DNA of 64,000 nt, taken from the NCBI GenBank assembly GCA_028289345.1, contig JANQQL010000015.1, positions 372,001 to 436,000 on the forward strand. The letters run 5' to 3'. Positions 1 through 8,708 of this stretch are shown here, piece after piece. Source of the DNA: Planctomycetota bacterium (GTDB lineage: Bacteria; Planctomycetota; B15-G4; SIAN01). The position numbers were made by a program, and so were the translations under genes. How positions within the stretch are numbered: the stretch's first letter is position 1; each line of letters opens with the position of its first letter. A model generated the notes under the pieces. It ran no database searches, had not been told where the DNA came from, and saw only the letters and a list, made by a program, of their open reading frames with translations.

Positions 1-35
1 ATCCCACACTGAACACCAACCCCGAGGACACGGAC

Positions 36-1559
36 ATGCAGTCCACTCACGAACCCAAGACAAACGTTGCTCGCCGATCGTCAGCGAAGGCAATCACCGG
101 ACAAGAGACCGCAAGGAGCTCTGCCAAGAGTGTCACGGCTGCCGACTTGGCGGGATTGCTGGACAAGCAGCGCCAGGCGTACCTCCAGGACCCCATGCCC
201 AGTCGCAAGACACGCATCCACCGTCTGGACCGCCTCCACAACGCTCTCTTCGACTACCGAGCGCAACTCGAGGAAGCAGTCAGCGCAGACTTCAGCAACC
301 GCGCCGTCGCCGAAACCAACATGACAGAGCTCGACCCGCTCCTGCAGGGAATCGCTTACTACCGAAAGCGCCTCGGCAAGTTCATGAAGCCGCAACGCCG
401 GCACACACCCCTGTCTCAGCGCCCCGCCAGTGCGATGGTGCACTACCAACCTCTCGGGGTGGTGGGCATCGTTGCGCCGTGGAACTTCCCGATTTTCCTC
501 GCTCTGTCCCCACTCGTCGGTGCGCTGGCTGCAGGCAATCGGGCAATGATCAAGACCTCGGAGTTCTCGCCGCGCACGGGGGAACTGCTCAAGGAGATGA
601 TCGCCGACGCATTCTCGGACGATGAGGTCCTCGTGGTCACGGGTGACGTGGACGTCGCCACCGCATTCACGAAGCTTCCTTTCGACCACCTGGTCTTCAC
701 CGGTTCCACGAGCGTCGGCAAGATCGTCATGCGCGCCGCTGCAGAGAATCTCACGCCCGTCACGCTCGAGCTCGGCGGAAAGTCACCCGCCATCATCCAC
801 CGGGACTTCCCGATCGAGGAGGCGGCCAAGCGGTTGGCCTTCAGCAAGGGCATCAACGCCGGTCAGCTCTGTGTCTCCCCGGACTACGTGTTGTGCCCTC
901 GGGACCAAGTGGATGCCTTCTGCAACGCCTTCGCGGACTCCATTTGCGGTTCCTACCCGACGATGCGCGACAACAAAGACTACACAGCCATCATCACGGA
1001 TCGTCAGAAAGAGCGGCTCGAGGGGTACCTCGTCGATGCCCAAGAAAAGGGCGCCGAGTTGCTGGTGATCAACCCGGCGAAAGAAGACTTCTCCGGCACC
1101 CGCAAAATGCCCATGACGCTCGTCAAAGGTGCCAATGATGACATGAAAGTCCTTCAAGATGAGATCTTTGGTCCCATCATCACGGTGGTTCCCTACGACT
1201 CGTTGGAGGACGCCATCGATTACGTCAACAGCCACCCTCGCCCCCTCGCCTTGTATTACTTTGACTGGGACAAGAGACGGGCGCAGCATGTCGTCGAACA
1301 AACCCACTCTGGCGGTGTCGCGCTGAACGAAGCGACGGTCCACGTGCTCTTTGACGACCTCCCGTTTGGCGGGGTCGGCCCGTCGGGGATGGGGCATTAC
1401 CACGGCAAAGAAGGCTTTCTCACCTTCTCGAAAGCCAAGGGCGTCATTCGCAAGGGGCGGATCAACCCGATGATGTGGATCGCTCCGCCGTGGGAGAACT
1501 GGCTGTTCCGTCAGGTCGCGGCCCTGCAGTCGCGTCGTTACCGTCGCCGCGCGATCTGA
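36..1559 (+). CDS. Coniferyl-aldehyde-dehydrogenase-like NAD(P)+ aldehyde dehydrogenase
   Basis: A 507-residue aldehyde dehydrogenase oxidising an aldehyde to the acid with NAD(P)+. The Rossmann-fold cofactor region carries VAPWNFP near residue 145, FTGSTSVGK near 222 and TLELGGKSP with the general-base Glu near 243. The catalytic Cys is in NAGQLCVSPDY near residue 283. The spacing and the long basic N-terminus fit the coniferyl aldehyde dehydrogenase branch, although the physiological aldehyde cannot be read from sequence. The ATG follows a GAGGA ribosome site at good distance. The next gene, an octahaem cytochrome, begins 36 bases downstream on the same strand with no terminator visible, so co-transcription is likely. 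The class call is firm, the substrate is not. Confidence 0.88.
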   Translation: MQSTHEPKTNVARRSSAKAITGQETARSSAKSVTAADLAGLLDKQRQAYLQDPMPSRKTRIHRLDRLHNALFDYRAQLEEAVSADFSNRAVAETNMTELDPLLQGIAYYRKRLGKFMKPQRRHTPLSQRPASAMVHYQPLGVVGIVAPWNFPIFLALSPLVGALAAGNRAMIKTSEFSPRTGELLKEMIADAFSDDEVLVVTGDVDVATAFTKLPFDHLVFTGSTSVGKIVMRAAAENLTPVTLELGGKSPAIIHRDFPIEEAAKRLAFSKGINAGQLCVSPDYVLCPRDQVDAFCNAFADSICGSYPTMRDNKDYTAIITDRQKERLEGYLVDAQEKGAELLVINPAKEDFSGTRKMPMTLVKGANDDMKVLQDEIFGPIITVVPYDSLEDAIDYVNSHPRPLALYYFDWDKRRAQHVVEQTHSGGVALNEATVHVLFDDLPFGGVGPSGMGHYHGKEGFLTFSKAKGVIRKGRINPMMWIAPPWENWLFRQVAALQSRRYRRRAI

Positions 1560-1595
1560 CGCCACGGCAAGAAAACCGAGAGAGAGGGAGTCGCC

Positions 1596-2825
1596 ATGCG
1601 TTTTCAGTCCGTATTCCTCGCGGTTGTGCTTAGCACAGGCCTCGTCATCGCGGCAGTCATCGTCAACTCGAAGCGACCCAAGGTGGACGTCGAGCGTGCG
1701 ACCGCATCGCACGTTGCGGCGACTGGCCGATGTGCTTCCTGCCACAAAGATGTCGCCTCGGCGGTGGTCCATGAGTACGAAATGAGCCGTCACGCGGCGG
1801 TCGGGGTCTCTTGCCTGGATTGCCATCAAGCGACCTCTCAACAGCAGATCCTTGATCACCATGGGTTTGAGATCGCCCAGGACCTCACTTCTTCGAACTG
1901 TGCTGTCTGCCATCCGCAGGAGTACGACGAGTTCTTGCGAAGCCGGCACGCTGCACCGGCGATGGCCGCCGTCACAGGGACGGCTGGATTCACGCCCGAA
2001 CAGATCGCCCATGCCGAGAAGTACCACCCGGGAATGGTGGAGCGACCCGCCAACACACTTGCCCTCCTTGAAGGACAAAGCGCGCTCGAGAATGGATGCG
2101 CCAAATGCCACCAGATCGGTGCCCCGAACCTTGACGGCTCGATCGGTTCCTGCACCGAGTGTCATGCAAGGCACAACACCTCGATTCAGCTCGCGCGCTC
2201 ACCGGAAACTTGCGGGCAGTGCCACATGGGGCCAGATCACTCGCAGCTTGAGATCTACCACGAATCCAAGCACGGCGTCCTCTTCCATGATCAACGGTCG
2301 CGCATGAATCTCCATGCTGACCCGAAATCTCTCACGACGCGAGACATGCCTGTCCCGACGTGCGCCACGTGCCACATGAGCGGGCTCAACGGACAGGGGG
2401 TCACCCATGACACGACGGAGCGGCTCTCTTGGTTGTTATATGCCCCGGTTTCCACAAAGCGCCCCACCTATCAGCGCGGGCAAGATGAGATGAAGCAGAC
2501 CTGCATGCAGTGCCACACTTCTTCCTCCATCGAGTCCTTCTACGCAGGGGCAGAAAGCGTGGTCGAGAGCACCAACGAGAAGGTGCAAGAAGCGCTCAGC
2601 CTCATTGCGGCAGCCAGGGACGAGGGACTGATGACTCCGGAACCCTTCGACGAAGAACTGGACTTCCTCGAGTTCGACATCTGGCACTACTACGGACGCA
2701 CGGCCAAGCACGGTGCCTTCATGGGTGGTGCGGACTTCGTGCAATGGCACGGCAACTACGAGTTGCTTCACTACAAGGTGAAAATTGAAAAAGCGATCGA
2801 GGAACTCCGTGGCCGCCACAAGTAG
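1596..2825 (+). CDS. Octahaem c-type cytochrome of the hydroxylamine oxidoreductase (HAO) type
   Basis: A 409-residue exported cytochrome with an N-terminal hydrophobic signal or anchor (residues 5-22) and exactly eight CXXCH haem sites: CASCH, CLDCH, CAVCH, CAKCH, CTECH, CGQCH, CATCH and CMQCH. There is no CXXCK site, so it is not a NrfA-type nitrite reductase. The conserved C-terminal helical stretch with HGAFMGGADF and QWHGNYE matches the HAO family, whose members oxidise hydroxylamine or hydrazine or reduce nitrite. Whether the cross-linking tyrosine of true oxidising HAO is present cannot be judged without an alignment. It should act in the periplasm. The following membrane gene overlaps its end, which points to an electron-transfer partner. 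GAGAGAGGGAG upstream is a strong ribosome site. Confidence 0.85.
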   Translation: MRFQSVFLAVVLSTGLVIAAVIVNSKRPKVDVERATASHVAATGRCASCHKDVASAVVHEYEMSRHAAVGVSCLDCHQATSQQQILDHHGFEIAQDLTSSNCAVCHPQEYDEFLRSRHAAPAMAAVTGTAGFTPEQIAHAEKYHPGMVERPANTLALLEGQSALENGCAKCHQIGAPNLDGSIGSCTECHARHNTSIQLARSPETCGQCHMGPDHSQLEIYHESKHGVLFHDQRSRMNLHADPKSLTTRDMPVPTCATCHMSGLNGQGVTHDTTERLSWLLYAPVSTKRPTYQRGQDEMKQTCMQCHTSSSIESFYAGAESVVESTNEKVQEALSLIAAARDEGLMTPEPFDEELDFLEFDIWHYYGRTAKHGAFMGGADFVQWHGNYELLHYKVKIEKAIEELRGRHK

Positions 2826-3675
2826 ACACGCTGTGCTTCGCTGGCTCGTCGAGGCCTTCGCGGCATCGAACCTGGCGTTCCTGACGATCGATCTCTGGTT
2901 CGCCCACTCGATGAACCACTTCGCTTCACCCGCAGAGTGGATCCCGCTGATCTTCTCGATCGTCGCGACCCTCTTGCTCCTACCCGGCCTAATCTCCGGC
3001 ACGCCTTCGGAGGGGCGAGCGCACGTCCTCGGTTGGTGGGTAGGAGTCGCAGCAATCGCGATCGGAATCACCGGACTCATCCTTCATCTTCACAAGACCT
3101 TCTTCATCGAGAATACGCTCCACAACCTTGTCTACACCGCTCCCTTCGCTGCTCCACTCGCCTATGCCGGGTTGGGCTTGCTCCTCCTCTTGGTGAGAAC
3201 AGAGCGTGCGGGATCTCCCGAATTTGCCCGCTGGGTGCTACTCCTCGCCGCAGGAGGATTTGCGGGCAACTTCGCGCTTGCGCTCGCAGACCACGCTCAG
3301 AACGGATTCTTTCATCGGACCGAGTGGATCAGCGTAGTCGCCGGCGCATTCGGGACGGTGTTCTTGACGCTGGTCGTCATGCGTCCAGACGATCATCCCC
3401 TTGCCCGTGCTTGCCAATTCGTTCTCCTCCTGGAGATTGGAGTCGGAGCTGTCGGTGAAGGACTCCACCTCAAAGCCATCTGGAATGGGTCGAGCGCTTC
3501 CCTTCTCGAGAACTCCATCTACGCGGCGCCACTCTTCGCCCCCCTGCTGTTCATTGACCTTGCGATGCTCGGCTTCCTCGGCATGCTCGCGCGACAGATC
3601 AGTGAGACAGAAGCGTTCGAGCCAATTCCGACGTCCCCACCCGTCGCTGAATCACCGGGGGTCAGTCGTTCCTGA
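2809..3675 (+). CDS. Polytopic membrane protein with twofold internal repeat, partner of octahaem cytochrome
   Basis: No family recognised. The GTG at 2809 is preferred because GAGGA sits five bases upstream; a TTG in the same frame at 2785 is possible. It overlaps the cytochrome gene by 17 bases, suggesting translational coupling. The 288-residue product has about seven or eight hydrophobic segments and no haem-c motif. The two halves are clearly related. Residues 17-128 carry N36, EW43-44, HL93-94, EN101-102, Y109, AP111-112 and AP115-116. Residues 150-250 repeat this as N165, EW172-173, HL220-221, EN234-235, Y238, AP240-241 and AP244-245. The conserved membrane histidines and the neighbour suggest a quinone-linked or haem-b membrane anchor for the cytochrome, which is inference. 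Confidence 0.75.
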   Translation: MAATSRHAVLRWLVEAFAASNLAFLTIDLWFAHSMNHFASPAEWIPLIFSIVATLLLLPGLISGTPSEGRAHVLGWWVGVAAIAIGITGLILHLHKTFFIENTLHNLVYTAPFAAPLAYAGLGLLLLLVRTERAGSPEFARWVLLLAAGGFAGNFALALADHAQNGFFHRTEWISVVAGAFGTVFLTLVVMRPDDHPLARACQFVLLLEIGVGAVGEGLHLKAIWNGSSASLLENSIYAAPLFAPLLFIDLAMLGFLGMLARQISETEAFEPIPTSPPVAESPGVSRS

Positions 3676-3895
3676 GGCAGGGATCCACGCTTCAAGTATC
3701 CTTGGCCATTCCCCGAGGCGCGCCCAGTGGGAGCCTCGGCAACCGAGATCGAAGAGCCTCCTTCTCCGGTAGAAACTTTCGCGACGCCACCAATCCGGAG
3801 ATGGATCGATGACGTCGCGAGCAAGACAAAGTTTGCCGTCCGGTGAGTCGACCCCAGGGCAGACCCCCCAGTTCCGCAAGACTCTGATTGTTGTG

Positions 3896-6361
3896 CTAGA
3901 GGTCTTCTTTCATCCACAGAGCGCCGTCTCGGCCACGTCGCACGGAACGTGTGCCCTTGTCCCGGTTGTTGCCAGGAGACAAGAAAGCGGCGTCGCCCCG
4001 GGGAAAACTCTGCAGACCGCTGTACTGCTGATTGGGATGGTCGTTGGTCGTCGCGAACAGGGCTCCGCTCTCATCAATGACAAAAGCGCGGCTCCCGGTG
4101 CTGCCATACTCGAGAGGCCAGCAGTAAGCCACCCAACCATTCTCGGCACCTTCCGAGCCGACGGGTCGAGCCGGTCCGCCATGGGTTCCCTCCCCGACAG
4201 GAATTCCCTGGGGATCGGGAAGGTCGACTCGAAACACGTAGCCCGAACGCACAACCACTCCGTTCTCGACCGGCCCGAACGAGGGTGGAAGGAGGGACTG
4301 GATCGTCTCCTTCCGACCGCGAGGCGGACGAGACCCGATCAGCTCTGCCAAGTAACCGTACTCTCCGTAACCATCGCCGTCCAAATCGACGTGTTTCTTG
4401 TCGCGGAACTGACGCTGGCTGGAAGCAATGCCACGCAAAGTGGCGATGGCGGCCGACTCGTTGGCACTCAGCCGTGCCGACATCAAATTGGGGACGAGCA
4501 CAGAGCCAGAAATCGGACCCGCGGCATTGGCGAACACTCCGAAGAACACGCCACCCGCGGAGTGACTCTCGGTCCACAACCCCTTCGGACCGCGGTATCC
4601 GCGAGTGATTTCGTCCGTCAGCGTCGTGGCAAACTGGCTCACCGACTCCTGACTCGGAAGCTCGACTTCTTGGAGCTCTGGCACCGAGTCCACGATCGTC
4701 GTGGCCGCTTGGTAGAGGCTGTTCACTTGGAACTCAACGTCGTTGTAGCTGACGAACCAAGTGCCGTCTGCAAGGTCTTCGACGGATTCCCGCAAGGCTT
4801 GGGGAGCCAAACTCCCCTTGGCCTCGCTCGCCATCAAAGCCTTCCGCACCACCGCCGAAGTCGAGCCGAACAACAGACAATTGTCGGTCAGCGCGTAAGA
4901 AGGCTGCACCGGCATGCCGGTCGCCATCGGGACCGGAACATCCATGGTGTAGTAGGTCTTGCCAGCCGCCTTCTGGGCGCGTCGCGCCGACGCCATCCCG
5001 GACGTGTTCAAGAACAGGTCGATCAACTTCTTCGCCTTGCCCTGGTCCTGGATCTCGATTCCGAAGAGCACTTCAAAGTCGAGCCCCGTCTCCGCATTGG
5101 TCAAACCCATGTTGCCTCGGCTGGCAAACACGAACTGCGGTCCGAAGTTCTCGAAAATGTCGGTCCGAACATTGACCCCGGTCATCATCTCCACGCCTTG
5201 CAGGCCGTTGTCGTACTGCAGACGAGCATCTGCCGGCAATGCTTCGCGGATCTCGCGTGCCGCATGAGCCAAGTCCATGGCGAACAAGGCCGCCTGATTG
5301 GCATCGCCCGGCACCCAGCGCACGAAGTCCTCTTCCACTTCTCCCTTGCCCATGAGCCTCGAAATCAGATCTTGGCCTCCGTTGGAGTGAAGCCAGGACA
5401 CCTCTTCGAACTTGCCGTCTCGAATCGAGGAAACGAAGCTCAAACCTTGCAGCTGCTCCAAGTGCATGGCACGCACGACTTGCTTCGCTTCAACCGGAGC
5501 CAGAGTGTTGACCGCGTCCCACACGGCTTCCAAACTCAGCAAGAACTCGAAGCAGGGAGTGGCTCCCTCGGGGTACGCAGGCATCGCGCGCACCAAGGAG
5601 CTGGCGAGGAATGACTCGTTCACCGGCGTCTTGCTCAGGTCGGCGATGGAGTGTTGGCTGCTGGGTGGGCCCACACTGACGGCAAGGGTGTCTTCCGAGA
5701 TCACGACTTCCATCGAGAACTCGGGTTGCTGGAACAGGTACACCTCGCGATCGGCGTCCCCTTCGTAGCTGCGCTTGCCACCATTCTTTTCGGCCAAGGC
5801 TTTGACGACTTGGCGCACCAGGGGAGCTCCGCTGAGTTCCGCGAAGCCAACGACGCCGAAGGGCATCACGTTGCCGCTGCCCATCATCAGTGCCGGATTC
5901 ACGTCGATGACGGCGAACACGATGTCACCGCTGAAGCACGCGGCGAGAGTGGGAACATCGCAGTCGACGCCCAGCAGTTCCTGCATGCCCGTGCTTGCGA
6001 AGTCCATGCCGGATCCGAGCTTCTCTTCCAGGAAACCAAGATCCAACTGCTCGAGCCCCTTCACAAACATGGTTTGTGACCATGCTTCGCGCAGCTGGTC
6101 GAGATGCGGAGCGCGGAAAGCAAGGAGTGTGTCGCGGGGCAGCCAGCCAAAGAAGGGCCCTCGATCGACCGATGTCACCGCGTCGGAAGCTCGGTCCGAA
6201 GACGCTCGCTCGGCTTCCGCCGAAGATGCTGCAGTTCCCGTGCCCCCGGGAGTTCCCAGCGCCGCTTGGGTCGGAACCACCTCCGTGCCGGAGTCTTCTC
6301 CACATGACACGCACAGCCCGACCAAGATCACAAAGCCGATCTTTGTCCCACACCACTTCAT
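3896..6361 (-). CDS. Large secreted lipoprotein with DUF3352-like body and pilin-like C-terminal domain
   Basis: An 821-residue lipoprotein. The ATG at 6361 is chosen because it starts directly at a signal peptide ending in a lipobox (LCVSC, Cys near residue 21); an upstream in-frame start would add a spurious hydrophilic leader. A low-complexity Ser/Ala/Thr linker follows. The body, about residues 70-600, repeatedly resembles the substrate-free DUF3352-type proteins common in this kind of genome (PRDTLLAF, then alternating strand and helix segments). The last ~190 residues begin ANESAAIATLRGIASSQ, which is the form of a pilin-like periplasmic domain seen in planctomycete proteins, with a DLDGDGYGEYG acidic loop. 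It stands alone on the minus strand. No catalytic residues are identified; a surface or periplasmic structural role is a guess. Confidence 0.7.
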   Translation of the reverse strand: MKWCGTKIGFVILVGLCVSCGEDSGTEVVPTQAALGTPGGTGTAASSAEAERASSDRASDAVTSVDRGPFFGWLPRDTLLAFRAPHLDQLREAWSQTMFVKGLEQLDLGFLEEKLGSGMDFASTGMQELLGVDCDVPTLAACFSGDIVFAVIDVNPALMMGSGNVMPFGVVGFAELSGAPLVRQVVKALAEKNGGKRSYEGDADREVYLFQQPEFSMEVVISEDTLAVSVGPPSSQHSIADLSKTPVNESFLASSLVRAMPAYPEGATPCFEFLLSLEAVWDAVNTLAPVEAKQVVRAMHLEQLQGLSFVSSIRDGKFEEVSWLHSNGGQDLISRLMGKGEVEEDFVRWVPGDANQAALFAMDLAHAAREIREALPADARLQYDNGLQGVEMMTGVNVRTDIFENFGPQFVFASRGNMGLTNAETGLDFEVLFGIEIQDQGKAKKLIDLFLNTSGMASARRAQKAAGKTYYTMDVPVPMATGMPVQPSYALTDNCLLFGSTSAVVRKALMASEAKGSLAPQALRESVEDLADGTWFVSYNDVEFQVNSLYQAATTIVDSVPELQEVELPSQESVSQFATTLTDEITRGYRGPKGLWTESHSAGGVFFGVFANAAGPISGSVLVPNLMSARLSANESAAIATLRGIASSQRQFRDKKHVDLDGDGYGEYGYLAELIGSRPPRGRKETIQSLLPPSFGPVENGVVVRSGYVFRVDLPDPQGIPVGEGTHGGPARPVGSEGAENGWVAYCWPLEYGSTGSRAFVIDESGALFATTNDHPNQQYSGLQSFPRGDAAFLSPGNNRDKGTRSVRRGRDGALWMKEDL

Positions 6362-6491
6362 GAGTTCGTCCCCGCTGCATGAGCGCTCTAGTCGGCGGTG
6401 CCAGGAGCGCAAAAAACATCCACATTGGCAGCGGAGTTATCGGCCGCCGGGACGAAGCGACCGGAGAGGGATCAACGAACCAGCGTTTTTT

Positions 6492-8708
6492 TCACTTCTT
6501 CCTTTTGCGGCGCTTCTTCTTGGGTGGTGGAGCTTGGGTTTTCTCTTCCTTTTCGTCTCGTTCCACCGTCACGCGCTGCCGCTCATAGCGAAGCCATTTC
6601 CCTTTTCCCGCGCTGACGTGGATCTCAAATCGCGACGAGGAACCCGCGAGAGATGCGGAATATCCTTCGGTCGGGTCCACCACGGTTTTCAGGTCGTTGA
6701 AGTTGACCATCAGGTCTTTGTCCAACAACGGGGCGTAATTGGGAATGATGAGAAGCAGTCCGGCGTCTTCCGTCCCGAAGCGGTGCAACCGAAAGCGGCG
6801 ACAGGTGATGTCGTAGTCAAGCCGCGGCGTGAGAGCGACTTCGGTATGACGGCCGAGGAACAGTGACAAAGTCCGGCGCAGGTCCTCGGCAAACAACGGC
6901 TGCTCATCTGCAAGATTCGAGTAGTCGCGAAGGTCGAGGTTCAGATAGAGGGCCTCTCCATCTCCGAGTCGCCGCAAGTAACCAAGGTCCATGACCTCGC
7001 AAAGGTCTTCCTGCACTTTGAGGCTTCGCTCACCCCGACGCAGTCCGAAGTAGCGCTCCGTGGTCCCCTGGGACGTCCGGCCATCCCGCCAATCCGCCAG
7101 CTTCGAAAACGGGTCCTGTCCGTTCCGACGCAAGCCAAACAACGCCGACAACGCCCGCGGATTGCGTCCACGGAGGTGCTCGTCGAACATCGCGGCGTGG
7201 GCGTCCGCAATCAGAGTGCCTCCGGCGGCCACGAAACGCAGCAACTCATGCACTTCTTGGTCCGAGAGCGCCAGGGCCTCGTTCAGTACGATCACCTTTG
7301 CTCCGAGCTCGGCACCTCCCTTCGACACCAAGTCTCGCGAATCCAAGAATGCCCAGGGCAAGCTGAGTTCGCCAAGCAGGTCTCCCCAACCCTCGCGGGT
7401 GTGGATCGACGACGAGTGCTCATGTTCGTGGGAAGTGAGGCGCCGATGCCAGCGATCGCCATCTCCCCAAGAGTCGAGCATCCACAGGGCACGCACCGAT
7501 GCCTGGCTCAGGTACACGTAGATCTCGGGCTTGGGTCGCTTTGCTCCCGCGACCATCCGCTGGGAACGGCGCAGGTCCGGAATCTGCTTGAGCAGGTCTC
7601 GCCCTGCCATCGAGAACTCGGTCTTGCCCTCTTTGAACATCCGGTCGCTCGACCAGACGATGACGCCGTCATCGCCGCGCGCCACCCGCCTCCACAAGTC
7701 GACCACGTTCTGGGAACTCGGCTTGCCGTTGGGATCGAGGAACAGCGTGGACACGACTTTGGTCGACGGAGAAGCGAAATCGTGCAGCATGCGCGGCGCC
7801 AGGCCGTGGTCGTATGCTTCGAAGAAGGTCCCGGTTCGTGCCAACGACCACCAATCAAATCCCCCGAACGCCGAGGGGGCTTGGCCGCCCAGGAATCCCA
7901 CCGGAACTCCCGGTTCCAACGTCGTCACTCGCTTGCTCAGCACCTGCAACATCAACATCAGGGAGTGGGCCATGAATTCCCGGTGGTCCGACCAGGAAGC
8001 AAAGTTGAGTTCCGCCAACGGTCGCTCGGCGTTCTTCGAACGGATTTCCGGTGTCGTCTCGGGAATTGCTTGATCGAAGCTCGAGAAGGTCGAGCCCCAA
8101 ACCTCGTTCAGCCCCTCGACCGTCTCGTACTTGTTCTTCAACCACTCTCGCATGGAGGACAAGGCAAACTCGTCGAAGCTGTAGTCGACCGCATCGATGC
8201 CGTAGGTCACCGAGATTTCGTCGTCCAGAGAGTACGCCAGAGGACGGCCCGGGCCATGCACGCGGATTCCCGACTCGACTCGGCGAAGGAGTTCTCGGAG
8301 GGTCTCCGGATCGGACAGACTGACCGGGCGAATCGTGGGAAGTTCCGGAACGTCATCGGACGTGGACTCTTCGGGCTTGCGCAGGTGCAGGTCCCCTTTT
8401 CCCGCAAGATGCCCGACATAGAAGTTCATTCCCGCCAGCGCGTGGCTGGAACTGGATTGATGCGACTCCACGTTGGTCCCGGTGATTTGTGCATTTTCCA
8501 AGGCCCGGAAGGTGTCGCGATCCACCTTCGGTCCCTCGGTGGTCATCCACAAGAAGACCGGGAAGCCCTTCCAAGCGGCTTCGACTCGTTCGGTGTTCTC
8601 CGCCGCGCGCAGGGTGGACCCAAGGGTGAGTCCTGCAATCACCACGAACGCGAGCGAGCCCCGACCCATCGGCCATGACCGGTCATTCGAGGGCATATTC
8701 ATCTCCAT
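6492..8708 (-). CDS. Secreted glycoside-hydrolase-like protein (beta-galactosidase/GH42-like)
   Basis: A 738-residue exported protein with a signal peptide (hydrophobic core about residues 18-33 ending LRAAE). The first ~350 residues look like a GH42-type TIM barrel: AYSLDDEIS near residue 160 occupies the acid/base segment, and a WL..Y.....LN..WG segment follows it. Residues 480-560 (VIVLNEALALS and GGTLIADAHA) resemble the trimerisation/GATase-like domain of beta-galactosidases. The Asp-Glu instead of Asn-Glu in the acid/base motif makes the activity uncertain. The C-terminus is an unusual basic tail, PPPKKKRRKRKK. Three in-frame ATGs (8708, 8702, 8696) are possible; the last has GGAG at the best distance. 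The start overlaps the end of the helicase gene by 26 bases, so the two are coupled. Confidence 0.68.
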   Translation of the reverse strand: MEMNMPSNDRSWPMGRGSLAFVVIAGLTLGSTLRAAENTERVEAAWKGFPVFLWMTTEGPKVDRDTFRALENAQITGTNVESHQSSSSHALAGMNFYVGHLAGKGDLHLRKPEESTSDDVPELPTIRPVSLSDPETLRELLRRVESGIRVHGPGRPLAYSLDDEISVTYGIDAVDYSFDEFALSSMREWLKNKYETVEGLNEVWGSTFSSFDQAIPETTPEIRSKNAERPLAELNFASWSDHREFMAHSLMLMLQVLSKRVTTLEPGVPVGFLGGQAPSAFGGFDWWSLARTGTFFEAYDHGLAPRMLHDFASPSTKVVSTLFLDPNGKPSSQNVVDLWRRVARGDDGVIVWSSDRMFKEGKTEFSMAGRDLLKQIPDLRRSQRMVAGAKRPKPEIYVYLSQASVRALWMLDSWGDGDRWHRRLTSHEHEHSSSIHTREGWGDLLGELSLPWAFLDSRDLVSKGGAELGAKVIVLNEALALSDQEVHELLRFVAAGGTLIADAHAAMFDEHLRGRNPRALSALFGLRRNGQDPFSKLADWRDGRTSQGTTERYFGLRRGERSLKVQEDLCEVMDLGYLRRLGDGEALYLNLDLRDYSNLADEQPLFAEDLRRTLSLFLGRHTEVALTPRLDYDITCRRFRLHRFGTEDAGLLLIIPNYAPLLDKDLMVNFNDLKTVVDPTEGYSASLAGSSSRFEIHVSAGKGKWLRYERQRVTVERDEKEEKTQAPPPKKKRRKRKK

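Noticed and set aside
3700..3740. Further copy of the dispersed element
   Set aside because: Only CTTGGCCATTC matches; flanking positions do not follow the order of the other copies.
3809..5614. 601-residue open frame antisense to the lipoprotein gene
   Set aside because: No domain, signal or start context; the minus-strand lipoprotein has a lipobox and coherent domains.
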